35,633 bases of DNA from Mycobacterium intermedium (GCF_002086275.1 NZ_MVHT01000072.1:1-35633); one strand, 5' to 3'; shown: positions 1 to 7,597, counted from the first letter of the stretch. Program-made: numbers and translations. Notes: generated by a model not told the origin, from the letters alone.

Positions 1-353
1 TGGACGTGATCGTGTACGCCACCGGCTTCCACGTCACCGACTCCTACACCTACGTGCAGATCAAGGGCGCCGGCGGCAATGCCGCTTACGGGTTGAACCT
101 AGGTGGCAACGGCGGCGCCGGAGGCAAGGCCGGACTGTTCATCGGATCGGGCGGTGCCGGCGGCGCGGGCGGGTTCACAAGCGCCTTCGGCACCATCGGC
201 GGAACTGGCGGCACCGGCGGGCAGTCCGGGCTGATCGGGAATGGTGGAAACGGCGGCAACGGCGGGTTCAACTTCACCGCCCCCGGCAAGCACGGTGCTG
301 GCGGCATAGCGTTGTTCTTCGGCTTGGACGGACTGCCGGGGTCGGGGTCCTAG
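1..353 (+). CDS. Partial gene: flavin-monooxygenase segment fused in frame to a PGRS-like Gly-rich tail
   Basis: The open frame enters from the left edge and stops at 351-353. The first ~22 residues (DVIVYATGFHVTDSYTY, then VQIKG) read like the conserved C-terminal ATG-motif segment of flavin-containing/Baeyer-Villiger monooxygenases. Directly afterwards the protein becomes Gly-Gly-X repeats (GGNGGAGG, GGAGGAGG, GGTGGTGG, GGNGGNGG), ending in a hydrophobic stretch around LFFGLDGLPG, as PE_PGRS proteins commonly do. No PE domain is visible because the 5' part lies outside the window. Either a PGRS segment has replaced the C-terminus of a monooxygenase gene by recombination, or this is an assembly join. 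The PGRS half is convincing; the monooxygenase half rests on a short stretch. Downstream sucD is convergent. Confidence 0.65.
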   Translation, partial: DVIVYATGFHVTDSYTYVQIKGAGGNAAYGLNLGGNGGAGGKAGLFIGSGGAGGAGGFTSAFGTIGGTGGTGGQSGLIGNGGNGGNGGFNFTAPGKHGAGGIALFFGLDGLPGSGS

Positions 354-527
354 CGGCGCGAAGGCTTCCTTCTTGGCAGCAGCGGGATTGACATGCGTGA
401 AATGCCAACTTTGCCTGGATTGCACGAGTGAATTGAAGCCGCGCGGGCCCACTCACCCGCTTGCTAGGACAACTGATCGGGGTGCCCGGCCAGCCCGGCC
501 TGCCGTAGCGCCCCGCCAGCAGATGCA

Positions 528-564
528 AAAGCCCCGCGGACACCGGGGCGTGTCGCGGGGCTTT
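528..564 (-). terminator. Stem-loop terminator after sucD
   Basis: An 11-bp perfect inverted repeat, AAAGCCCCGCG at 528-538 and CGCGGGGCTTT at 554-564, encloses a 15-nt loop. On the leftward (sucD) strand the stem ends in CTTT, and on the rightward strand it also ends in TTT, so it could serve both sucD and the convergent PGRS-tailed gene. The rest of 354-588 shows no convincing gene. Confidence 0.75.
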
Positions 565-588
565 CGCGTCTGGTCGCGGTACGACCGG

Positions 589-1491
589 TTACAGGCTCTG
601 CAGGATCTCCCGGGCCAACGCGGCCGTCTCGGACGGCGTCTTGCCGACCTTGACCCCCGCCGCCTCCAGTGCTTCCTTCTTGGCGGCCGCGGTGCCCGAC
701 GAGCCGGACACGATGGCGCCAGCGTGGCCCATCGTCTTGCCTTCTGGCGCCGTGAATCCCGCGACGTAGCCGACGACCGGCTTGGACACGTTGGCCTTGA
801 TGTAGTCGGCCGCACGCTCCTCGGCGTCGCCGCCGATCTCACCGATCATCACGATCAGCTTGGTGTCGGGGTCCTTCTCGAAGGCCTCGATGGCGTCGAT
901 GTGAGTGGTGCCGATGATCGGGTCGCCGCCGATGCCGATCGAGGTGGTGAAGCCGAAATCACGCAGCTCGTACATCATCTGGTAGGTCAGCGTGCCCGAC
1001 TTGGACACCAGCCCGACGGGCCCTGGGCCGGTGATGTTGGCCGGGGTGATGCCGACCAGCGCCTGCCCCGGGCTGATGATGCCCGGGCAGTTCGGGCCGA
1101 TGATGCGGGTCTTGCCGCCCTTCTCCAGGTTGTAGGCCCAGGCATAGGCGCTGTCCTGCACCGGAATTCCCTCGGTGATGACCACCAACAAGGGGATCTC
1201 GGCGTCGATGGCCTCGATGATCGCGTCCTTGGCGAACTTCGGCGGCACGAAGATGATCGACACGTCGGCGCCGGTCTTTTCGATCGCCTCCGAGACGCTG
1301 CCGAACACCGGCAGCTTGATGATCCGGCCGCCTTTGTCCTCGTGGGTGACCTCGGTGCCGGCCTTGCGCGCATTCACGCCGCCGACGATCTGGGTGCCCG
1401 CCTTGAGCATCCGGGCGGTGTGCACGGTCGCCTCACTGCCGGTGATGCCTTGGACGATGACCTTGTTGTCTTTGGTCAGGAAGATTGCCAT
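589..1491 (-). CDS. sucD: Succinyl-CoA synthetase, alpha subunit
   Basis: Together with SucC it makes the TCA-cycle enzyme that converts succinyl-CoA to succinate with nucleotide triphosphate formation (cytosolic). The 300-residue protein is of normal family length. It begins with the CoA-binding fold (VIVQGITGSE near residues 11-20) and carries the phosphohistidine site as GHAGAI, His256, preceding the GSSGTA loop. The ATG at 1491 has a GAGAGGAC-like ribosome site just upstream and lies 16 nt after the sucC stop, so the two are one operon in the order sucC-sucD. A stem-loop at 528-564 follows. Identification is secure. Confidence 0.97.
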   Translation of the reverse strand: MAIFLTKDNKVIVQGITGSEATVHTARMLKAGTQIVGGVNARKAGTEVTHEDKGGRIIKLPVFGSVSEAIEKTGADVSIIFVPPKFAKDAIIEAIDAEIPLLVVITEGIPVQDSAYAWAYNLEKGGKTRIIGPNCPGIISPGQALVGITPANITGPGPVGLVSKSGTLTYQMMYELRDFGFTTSIGIGGDPIIGTTHIDAIEAFEKDPDTKLIVMIGEIGGDAEERAADYIKANVSKPVVGYVAGFTAPEGKTMGHAGAIVSGSSGTAAAKKEALEAAGVKVGKTPSETAALAREILQSL

Positions 1492-1507
1492 CTGTCGCTG
1501 TCCTCTC

Positions 1508-2671
1508 TCAGGCGCTCGCCAGCTCGGCCGCCCTGTCGGCGGCTTCGTCCATCGTCGGGACCAATGTCACCAGCGGGTGGTTGGCCTCGGCCAGGATGCG
1601 TCGGCCTTCTTCGACGTTGTTGCCGTCCAACCGCACCACCAGCGGCTTGTTGGCCTCATCGCCCAGAATTTCCAGCGCCTTGACGATCCCGGTGGCCACC
1701 GCGTCGCAGGAGGTGATCCCGCCGAACACGTTGACGAAGACGCTCTTGACCTGCTCGTCGCTCAAGATCACGTCCAGGCCGGCGGCCATCACCTCGGCCG
1801 AAGCGCCGCCGCCGATGTCCAGGAAGTTCGCCGGCTTGACGCCGCCGTGCTTCTCACCCGCGTAGGCGACGACGTCGAGGGTCGACATCACCAGGCCGGC
1901 TCCGTTGCCGATGATGCCCACCTCACCGTCGAGCTTGACGTAGTTGAGGTCGTGCTCCTTGGCCTTGAGCTCCAACGGGTCGGTGGACGCCTTGTCCTCG
2001 AACTCGGCGTGACCGGGCTGACGGAAGGCGGCGTTGCCGTCCAGGGTGACCTTGCCGTCCAGCGCCAGGATCTGGTCGTCGGGAGTGCGTACCAGCGGGT
2101 TGACCTCTACCAAGGTGGCGTCCTCGCCGACGAACACCCCCCACAGCTTCTCGATGGTGACCGCTGCCGCGTCGAGCACCTCGGCGGGCAGATGGCCCTG
2201 CTCCGCAATCGAGCGAGCGAGTGCCAGGTCGACACCCTTGACGGCACTCACCGGAACTTTGGCCAGCCGGTCCGGCTTGGTGGCTGCGACTTCCTCGATC
2301 TCCATGCCGCCTTCTACCGAGCACATGGCCAGGTAGCTGCGGTTGGCGCGGTCAAGCAGGAAGGAGAGGTAGTACTCCTCGGCGATGTCGCTGGCCTCGG
2401 CGACCAGCAGCTTTCTCACGATGTGGCCCTTGATGTCCAAGCCCAGAATGTTCTTGGCGTGTTCGTAAGCCTCATCGGGAGTGGCGGCGTACTTCACGCC
2501 ACCGGCCTTTCCGCGACCGCCTGTCTTGACCTGCGCCTTGACCATCACCGGCTTACCGATCTCGGTAGCGATGGCTTTGGCACCCTCGGCAGTGTCAGTC
2601 ACCCGGCCTTGATTGCCAGGCACGCCATGCTTGGCGAACAACTCTTTGGCTTGATACTCGAAAAGATCCAT
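1508..2671 (-). CDS. sucC: Succinyl-CoA synthetase, beta subunit
   Basis: ATP-grasp subunit of succinyl-CoA synthetase, 387 residues, the length I recall for mycobacterial SucC. The N-terminus MDLFEYQAKELFAKHGVP is the family's canonical start, so the ATG at 2671 is chosen over a GTG 34 codons upstream. A GGTGAGG-like ribosome site precedes it. The nucleotide-binding VKAQVKTGGRGKAGGVK stretch lies near residues 44-60, and the C-terminal CoA-ligase half contains the FVNVFGGI motif. First gene of the sucC-sucD pair. A palindrome resembling a CRP site lies 125-140 bp upstream of the start, in the gap shared with the divergent M23 peptidase gene. Confidence 0.97.
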   Translation of the reverse strand: MDLFEYQAKELFAKHGVPGNQGRVTDTAEGAKAIATEIGKPVMVKAQVKTGGRGKAGGVKYAATPDEAYEHAKNILGLDIKGHIVRKLLVAEASDIAEEYYLSFLLDRANRSYLAMCSVEGGMEIEEVAATKPDRLAKVPVSAVKGVDLALARSIAEQGHLPAEVLDAAAVTIEKLWGVFVGEDATLVEVNPLVRTPDDQILALDGKVTLDGNAAFRQPGHAEFEDKASTDPLELKAKEHDLNYVKLDGEVGIIGNGAGLVMSTLDVVAYAGEKHGGVKPANFLDIGGGASAEVMAAGLDVILSDEQVKSVFVNVFGGITSCDAVATGIVKALEILGDEANKPLVVRLDGNNVEEGRRILAEANHPLVTLVPTMDEAADRAAELASA

Positions 2672-2795
2672 GGCCTCACCGTCTCGCTGGGCTAAATCCG
2701 CAACTCGCAGGGGAACCTTATCGAGAGGCGAAATGGCGGTAGCAGTGGCATCCACTCCTGTGGCCCGGATCACCGAATGTTCATTCTCCCGAAAC

Positions 2796-2811
2796 CGTGA
2801 TCCAAGTCACA
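2796..2811. promoter_or_regulatory. CRP/Cmr-like palindrome in the sucC / M23 peptidase divergent gap
   Basis: The sequence CGTGATCCAAGTCACA contains a perfect GTGA-N6-TCAC palindrome (2797-2800 and 2807-2810), the core of the TGTGA-N6-TCACA consensus used by E. coli CRP and by mycobacterial CRP (Rv3676). A weaker GTGG-N6-TCAC copy lies at 2760-2773. The site sits between two divergent starts (sucC 2671, M23 gene 2916), about 105 bp from the rightward start. Binding is inferred from the motif only. Confidence 0.55.
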
Positions 2812-2915
2812 AAATTGGCCAGATTGCATACCCAGGTTGCCAGTTCTGGCGATGAGCGGATACCGTCTCATGGGTCCAGATAACGTTATGGTCACGATCC
2901 GAGGACACCGTTAGC

Positions 2916-3971
2916 TTGTCCCAGCACCGATTTGCCCGCTCTGCCAGCGCAGTTGCGGCTCGCGCACCCCGCGATCGTTGGCTGCATCACCCCCGTAACG
3001 AAGTGACCGAGATCATCCCGCTCGACGGGTTCGACGATCTCGACGACCTGGATTTCGCCGATCTCGACGAGCTGGACTACGGCGACGAGCCGATCTTCGG
3101 CGACGATGCCCTGCTGGACGCGCCCGAACTCGATGACGTCAACGAACTCGACGAGTCGCCGCGTCCGCTGGCACCCCCCTCCGCCGCCATCACCGCCGTG
3201 ATGACTCGGGTGATCGCCGAGCCCGACGGACTCACCGAGCGGATCACCCCGGTACCCCGCAGCGGTGGGCAGCATCGCAAGCCACCGACCAGCGCCGCCA
3301 AGGGACGCCTGATGATCTCGGCGATGGCGGCTGGCGCGGCGGCCGCAGCGGCACACACGGCGACCCATCAATCTGATTCCCAGCAGCCCGAGACGGTGCT
3401 GACCGCCAACGCGTCCGCACTGGTTGGCGGGTCAGGCGGCGGCGCCCCACGCGGTGTGCAGGTGATCGCCGCGCAGCCGGCCAACCTCGCCGCGGTTCAC
3501 AACGAGGAGTTTGCCAGGGGCGTGGCGTTCGCCCAGGAGCGCGCACAGCGCGAGGCGCGCCTGCAGCAGCCGCTGTACGTCATGCCGACCCGGGGCATCT
3601 TCACTTCCAACTTCGGCTACCGCTGGGGCGTGCTGCACGCCGGAATTGACGTGGCCAATTCGATCGGGACCCCGATCTACGCAGTGTCCGACGGCGTCGT
3701 CATCGACGCCGGACCCACCGCCGGCTACGGGATGTGGGTCAAGCTACGCCACGCCGACGGCACAGTGACGCTCTACGGGCACATCAACACGGCGCTGGTC
3801 AGCGTCGGCGAGCGCGTCATGGCCGGCGACCAGATAGCGACCATGGGCAACCGCGGCTTTTCCACCGGCCCGCACTTGCACTTCGAGGTGCTCCTGAACG
3901 GCTCCGAGCGGATCGACCCGGTGCCGTGGCTGGCCAAGCGCGGCCTCAGCGTCGGCAACTACGCCGGCTGA
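2916..3971 (+). CDS. M23-family (LytM-type) peptidase with acidic N-terminus
   Basis: A 351-residue protein with a C-terminal zinc peptidase domain of the kind that cleaves peptidoglycan cross-links or acts as a hydrolase activator. All four metal/catalytic positions are visible: His241 and Asp245 in HAGID, His289 in YGHIN, and His320/His322 in GPHLHFE, so it looks enzymatically competent. The N-terminal part is unusual, with a run of Asp-Leu-rich acidic sequence at about 37-80. Residues ~131-147 (LMISAMAAGAAAAAAH) are small and hydrophobic, a likely membrane anchor or signal that would leave the acidic part inside and the peptidase outside. The TTG start at 2916 is chosen because GAGGAC lies 9 nt upstream. 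It corresponds to H37Rv Rv0950c by position and type. Confidence 0.9.
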   Translation: MSQHRFARSASAVAARAPRDRWLHHPRNEVTEIIPLDGFDDLDDLDFADLDELDYGDEPIFGDDALLDAPELDDVNELDESPRPLAPPSAAITAVMTRVIAEPDGLTERITPVPRSGGQHRKPPTSAAKGRLMISAMAAGAAAAAAHTATHQSDSQQPETVLTANASALVGGSGGGAPRGVQVIAAQPANLAAVHNEEFARGVAFAQERAQREARLQQPLYVMPTRGIFTSNFGYRWGVLHAGIDVANSIGTPIYAVSDGVVIDAGPTAGYGMWVKLRHADGTVTLYGHINTALVSVGERVMAGDQIATMGNRGFSTGPHLHFEVLLNGSERIDPVPWLAKRGLSVGNYAG

Positions 3972-3974
3972 CCG

Positions 3975-4595
3975 GTGACACAACCCCCAAGCCCGAACGA
4001 ACCACCTGCGCGCGACGATCCACCCCAGGCCGACTCTGAAGCGGCACCTCCTCCTTCCGCAGCAGCACCCGAACCGGAAGTGCCGCGCACCCGCATCATC
4101 CGGCGTGCGCCGACGGGACCGCTACCGGCGATCCCGGACGCCCAAACCACGCAACTGCCTCCCTCCGAGCCCGCCACCCGCATCATCCGGCGCGCGACCC
4201 TGACGCCATCGCAGGCGGCAATCATCACGCCCAGCCCCCGCACCGCCGTCGCCGCGTGCGTGATCAGCATCGTCAGCGGCTGGGCCACCTCGGTGGTGGC
4301 CACGGAGTTGATCGCCGGATGGTGGAGAACTGATCGGCTGTTCTGCATCGCGGTCGGGTTCCTCGCCCTCGTCTTCGCCGTATCCACCATCACCGGCGTG
4401 ATCATGCTGCTGCTGCGCCGGCCCCTCGGGCGCTACCTGGTGGTCGGCGGCGCGGTGGTTGCGGTGCTGACCTATGTCGGCGTGTTCATCGCGGGTGCAC
4501 GCGTGGCGTGGATCGTGCACACCCTTCCGGTGTTACCCATCGCCAGCGTGGTCTTCGCGTTGCTCCCGCAGACCGAGCGCTGGCTGCGCTACTGA
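3975..4595 (+). CDS. Small Pro-rich membrane protein with four predicted helices
   Basis: A 206-residue protein starting at GTG 3975, three bases after the M23 peptidase stop, so probably co-transcribed and perhaps coupled with it. The first ~85 residues are Pro/Ala-rich, cytoplasmic-looking, and contain a duplicated basic motif (TRIIRRAPTG and TRIIRRATLT). Four hydrophobic segments follow at about 91-114, 116-136, 142-166 and 170-192. No enzymatic motif is seen and I do not recognise a named family. Its position suggests an envelope role alongside the peptidase; that is inference. The stop codon lies within a 17-nt tandem duplication. Confidence 0.75.
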   Translation: MTQPPSPNEPPARDDPPQADSEAAPPPSAAAPEPEVPRTRIIRRAPTGPLPAIPDAQTTQLPPSEPATRIIRRATLTPSQAAIITPSPRTAVAACVISIVSGWATSVVATELIAGWWRTDRLFCIAVGFLALVFAVSTITGVIMLLLRRPLGRYLVVGGAVVAVLTYVGVFIAGARVAWIVHTLPVLPIASVVFALLPQTERWLRY

Positions 4596-4612
4596 GCTGG
4601 CTGCGCTCCTGA
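4579..4612. repeat. 17-nt tandem duplication across a stop codon
   Basis: GCTGGCTGCGCTACTGA (4579-4595) is immediately repeated as GCTGGCTGCGCTCCTGA (4596-4612), one mismatch. The first copy supplies the last codons and TGA stop of the membrane-protein gene. A CTGAG/CTCAG stem (4609-4613 with 4623-4627) overlaps the uvrD1 stop and may help end transcription from both convergent genes. Confidence 0.7.
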
Positions 4613-4623
4613 GACAGCCGCGC

Positions 4624-6957
4624 TCAGAGCTTGCTGATCGGCGCGTGGTTGTGCATCAGCTTCACTCGTCCCGCGCTACCGAAGTCGATCAGCGACATGG
4701 CGGACTCGCCGACGCCGGAAACCTCCTCGACCCGACCCAGGCCGTACTTGTCGTGGGTCACCCGGTCTCCCGGCTCGAGCACCAGCAGCGGGCGCTTGCT
4801 CATGCCCGACCTGGTGGGCGCTGAGCGCGGCGTACCGAACCGCCCGGCACCGCTGACCGGCGCGCTGTACGACGGCTTCGGGGCCACCCGCCGCCAGTCG
4901 ATGAGTTCCTGCGGAATCTCGCGCAGGAAGCGCGATTCCGGGTTGAGCATGGGCTGCCCCCACGACGACCGCACGATCGCGCGAGTGACGTAGAGCCGTT
5001 GCCGGGCCCGGGTGATGCCGACATAGGCCAGCCGCCGCTCTTCGGACAACTCGGTGGGATCGTCTAGCGCCCGCATGTGGGGGAACATGCCGTCCTCCCA
5101 GCCGGTGACGAATACCACCGGGAACTCCAACCCCTTGGCGGTGTGCAGCGTCATCAACGTCACCACACCGGCGCCGTGTTCGGGGATTTCATCGGTGTCG
5201 GCCACCAACGAGACGCGTTCGAGAAACGCCGCGAGCACGCCGGTGTCCGGAACATCCTCGTCCTCCGGAGAGACAGCCTCGGCGTTTGCCAAGTCGATGC
5301 TGAATTCGTGTGCGACGCTGACGAGTTCGTTGAGGTTATCCAGCCGGGCCAATTCCTGTGGGTCGGTGGACGATTCAAGCTCGCGACGGTACCCGGTGCG
5401 TTCCAGTACGGCCTCGACCAACTCGCCGAGGTCATCATCCAGGCGACCCCGCAACTCGTCGAGCATCTCTACGAATCCCGAGATCGCCTTCTCAGCACGG
5501 GAATTCAGCATCGGCACCTTGCCCTGCGCCGCAGCGACAAGCGCGTCGGCAAAGGTGGAGCCGGTGTTCTCGGCATACACCGCCACGCAGGCCTCGGCCC
5601 GATCACCGATGCCGCGGCGCGGGGTGTTGAGGATGCGGCGCAGGCTCACGGCGTCGCCCGGATTGTCCAGCACCCGCAGGTAGGCGATGATGTCGCGGAT
5701 CTCCTTGCGCTCGTAAAAGCGCACTCCCCCAACGACTTTGTAGGCGATGCCAGCCCGGATGAACACCTCTTCCAACGCCCGCGACGAGTTGTTGGTGCGG
5801 TAGAAGACGGCCACGTCGTTGTAGGTGATCTCACCCCGCTCGACCAGCGCGTCGATCTCTTCGGCGACGAACCTGGCCTCGTCGTGCTCGTTGTCCGCGA
5901 CGTAGCCGACGATCAGTTCGCCCTTGCCGGCGTCGGTCCACAACCGCTTCTCGCGACGGCCGGTGTTACGCGAGATCACCGAGTTGGCCGCCGAGAGGAT
6001 GTTCTGCGTCGAGCGGTAATTCTGTTCCAGCAGAATCGTTGTCGCGTCGGGATAGTCGCGTTCGAAGTCCTCAATGTTGCGGATGGTGGCCCCGCGGAAC
6101 GCATAGATCGACTGGTCGGCGTCGCCGACGACGCACAACTCGCCGGGCGGCACACCGTCTTCGGTGTCGGTGCCGACCAATTCCCGCACCAGGACGTACT
6201 GCGCGTGGTTGGTGTCCTGGTATTCGTCGACCAAGACGTGCCGGAAGCGGCGCCGGTAATACTGCGCGATCTGCGGGAAGGTCTGCAGCACCGCCACGGT
6301 CTCGCCGATCAGGTCGTCGAAGTCCAGCGCGTTGGCCGCCCGCAGCCGGCGCTGGTATTCGGCGTAGACGGAGGCGACGGTGCGGGTCAGGTCATCGGAC
6401 TCATCGGTCAGGGCGTGCAGCGCACCGTCCGGGTCGATCAGCTCGTTCTTCAGGTTGGAGATCGCGTTGGCCAGCAGCCGCGGTGAGTACCGCTTGATGT
6501 CCAGCCCCATGTCCCTGCCGATCATCTGCAACAGCCGCCGCGAATCGTCGGCGTCGTAGATCGAGAAGTTGGAGTTGAGGCCTTCGATCAGCGACGCCTG
6601 GTTGCGCAGGATGCGCACACAGCTGGAGTGGAAGGTCGACACCCACATGTAGCGAGCGCGCTCGCCGACCAGGGCCGCCACCCGTTCGCGCATCTCCGCG
6701 GCGGCCTTGTTGGTGAAGGTGATGGCCAATATCTGGCCGACCCCCACCCCGCGGGCGGCGATCAGATAGGCGATACGCCTGGTCAACACCGCCGTCTTGC
6801 CCGAGCCCGCGCCGGCGACGATCAGCAGCGGGGAACCCTCGTGCACCACCGCTTGGCGCTGCTGGGGGTTGAGGCCGTCGAGCAGTTGATCCGCTGAGTC
6901 GGGTCCAGGGGGCCCCGGGGACCCGGAAAACATTGCTTCGGTCGCGTGCACACTCAT
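4624..6957 (-). CDS. uvrD1: ATP-dependent DNA helicase UvrD1 (PcrA/UvrD, SF1A)
   Basis: A 777-residue 3'-5' DNA helicase used in nucleotide excision repair; in mycobacteria UvrD1 is also activated by Ku. Walker A is AGAGSGKT at 48-55 (Lys54), motif Ia TFTNKAA near 80-86, and Walker B/DExx is VDEYQDTN at 243-250. The LAYVGITRARQRL motif VI is present toward the end of the helicase core. The last ~50 residues (LVLEPGDRVTHDKYGLG onward) form the small Tudor-like C-terminal domain typical of PcrA/UvrD1, the part associated with Ku contact. The start is ATG 6957. Ku and LigD lie about 15-20 kb away in this window. It converges on the Pro-rich membrane protein gene. No LexA box was seen upstream. 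Confidence 0.96.
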   Translation of the reverse strand: MSVHATEAMFSGSPGPPGPDSADQLLDGLNPQQRQAVVHEGSPLLIVAGAGSGKTAVLTRRIAYLIAARGVGVGQILAITFTNKAAAEMRERVAALVGERARYMWVSTFHSSCVRILRNQASLIEGLNSNFSIYDADDSRRLLQMIGRDMGLDIKRYSPRLLANAISNLKNELIDPDGALHALTDESDDLTRTVASVYAEYQRRLRAANALDFDDLIGETVAVLQTFPQIAQYYRRRFRHVLVDEYQDTNHAQYVLVRELVGTDTEDGVPPGELCVVGDADQSIYAFRGATIRNIEDFERDYPDATTILLEQNYRSTQNILSAANSVISRNTGRREKRLWTDAGKGELIVGYVADNEHDEARFVAEEIDALVERGEITYNDVAVFYRTNNSSRALEEVFIRAGIAYKVVGGVRFYERKEIRDIIAYLRVLDNPGDAVSLRRILNTPRRGIGDRAEACVAVYAENTGSTFADALVAAAQGKVPMLNSRAEKAISGFVEMLDELRGRLDDDLGELVEAVLERTGYRRELESSTDPQELARLDNLNELVSVAHEFSIDLANAEAVSPEDEDVPDTGVLAAFLERVSLVADTDEIPEHGAGVVTLMTLHTAKGLEFPVVFVTGWEDGMFPHMRALDDPTELSEERRLAYVGITRARQRLYVTRAIVRSSWGQPMLNPESRFLREIPQELIDWRRVAPKPSYSAPVSGAGRFGTPRSAPTRSGMSKRPLLVLEPGDRVTHDKYGLGRVEEVSGVGESAMSLIDFGSAGRVKLMHNHAPISKL

Positions 6958-7070
6958 GTCCGTCCAAACTTACCGCCGCCCGCCGACGAGTCTGTGCGAA
7001 TGGGGCCCCAGAAGTCCGCTGCAGTCCCCTGCTAGTCCGTAGCCAGGGTTTTGTCGGAAAACTCCGCATC

Positions 7071-7151
7071 ATGTGGCACACTCATTCTGTGCTCAACGCG
7101 CAGCATCGATTTTTCTACGGGTACCCGCCGCCAGCGGTGCCCGTGGTTTAG
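7071..7151 (+). CDS. Putative 26-residue aromatic leader peptide upstream of chorismate mutase
   Basis: An ATG at 7071 opens a 26-codon frame ending at TAG 7149-7151. Its residues 14-18 are Phe-Phe-Tyr-Gly-Tyr (codons 7110-7124), with Trp at position 2. This cluster of aromatic codons just ahead of a chorismate mutase gene is the arrangement expected of a translation-controlled attenuator sensing Phe/Tyr supply. The aromatic codons overlap the 5' arm of a hairpin (7119-7142), and a second, stronger hairpin follows (7163-7195). The frame is too short to be proven coding from one sequence. A GTG-started frame at 7073 also overlaps here in the chorismate mutase frame, but its upstream part does not look like protein. 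Confidence 0.6.
   Translation: MWHTHSVLNAQHRFFYGYPPPAVPVV
7119..7142 (+). promoter_or_regulatory. Leader hairpin overlapping the aromatic codons
   Basis: GGGTACC (7119-7125) can pair with GGTGCCC (7136-7142), including one G-T wobble, around a 10-nt loop. The 5' arm contains the Gly-Tyr codons of the leader peptide, so a ribosome stalled at Phe-Phe-Tyr would prevent this hairpin from forming. That is the usual position of the first hairpin in an amino-acid attenuator. Confidence 0.45.
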
Positions 7152-7162
7152 CTGCTATCGCA

Positions 7163-7195
7163 GAGCCCCGTGGTCCGCTTCCGGATCCGGGGCTC
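7163..7195 (+). terminator. Candidate attenuator stem-loop ahead of chorismate mutase
   Basis: A perfect 8-bp stem, GAGCCCCG (7163-7170) with CGGGGCTC (7188-7195), encloses a 17-nt loop, 12 nt after the leader stop and 70 nt before the mutase ATG. It is not followed by a clear T-run (GATTCTTGTG follows), so it may be a weak terminator or act on translation. I could not draw a convincing alternative antiterminator pairing by eye. Confidence 0.45.
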
Positions 7196-7264
7196 GATTC
7201 TTGTGTGAGGCCCGACCGGATGAGACCAGACCCCCCACATCACGAGAACGCGGAGTCAGCAGAA

Positions 7265-7537
7265 ATGAACACCGACATGATCGACACCGAAACGCTTCCC
7301 AGCATCGACGAGTTGCGCGAGGAAATCGACCGGCTGGACCGGGAGATACTCGCCGCCGTGAAACGTCGCGCCGAGGTATCGCGCGCGATCGGCAGAGTCC
7401 GAATGGCGTCCGGCGGCACCCGGTTGGTGCACAACCGCGAGATGCAAGTCATCGAACGCTACAGCGAGCTCGGACCCGAGGGTAAGGATCTGGCAATGCT
7501 GCTGTTGCGTCTCGGCCGAGGACGGCTCGGTCACTAA
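7265..7537 (+). CDS. Intracellular chorismate mutase (AroQ-delta type)
   Basis: Converts chorismate to prephenate in phenylalanine and tyrosine synthesis. The 90-residue all-helical protein matches the intracellular mycobacterial enzyme (Rv0948c in H37Rv). It has the LREEIDRLDREIL helix, the VKRRAEVSRAIGRVR active-site segment, and the conserved C-terminus LLRLGRGRLGH. In M. tuberculosis this small enzyme is weak alone and is activated by binding DAHP synthase; the same C-terminal tail suggests the same control here. ATG 7265 gives the 90-residue form. ATG 7220 would give 105 residues with a Pro/His-rich extension, the length often annotated for the H37Rv gene. The long leader region upstream suggests attenuation. 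Confidence 0.93.
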   Translation: MNTDMIDTETLPSIDELREEIDRLDREILAAVKRRAEVSRAIGRVRMASGGTRLVHNREMQVIERYSELGPEGKDLAMLLLRLGRGRLGH

Positions 7538-7597
7538 TCGATTAAAAAATCGCTGCTGACGGGGCATAGGCGGCGCTAGCCGGTAAATTCCGCCGCA

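Noticed and set aside
363..386. A 14-nt identity with sucD (GCTTCCTTCTTGGC at 363-376 and near 671-684), giving a reverse-strand AAAKKEA-like peptide in both
   Set aside because: It could be a trace of duplicated sucD sequence, but the match fades quickly on both sides and is short enough to be chance in a GC-rich genome.
373..1683. A 436-codon rightward open frame
   Set aside because: It runs antisense through sucD and part of sucC, is Arg/Gly/Asp-rich as expected of a shadow frame, and has no recognisable domain.
5077..6486. A 469-codon rightward open frame
   Set aside because: It is antisense to uvrD1, whose helicase motifs are unmistakable; the antisense peptide has no family features.
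6958..7060. A LexA box or RecA-NDp-type promoter for uvrD1
   Set aside because: TTGTCGGAA at 7051-7059 resembles part of the LexA-independent damage promoter, but it points the wrong way for uvrD1 and the -10 does not fit. No LexA palindrome was found.
7073..7264. N-terminal extension of chorismate mutase from GTG 7073
   Set aside because: It would give a 154-residue protein, but the extra residues are Arg/Pro-rich and lack similarity to the family. The region fits better as a leader with hairpins.
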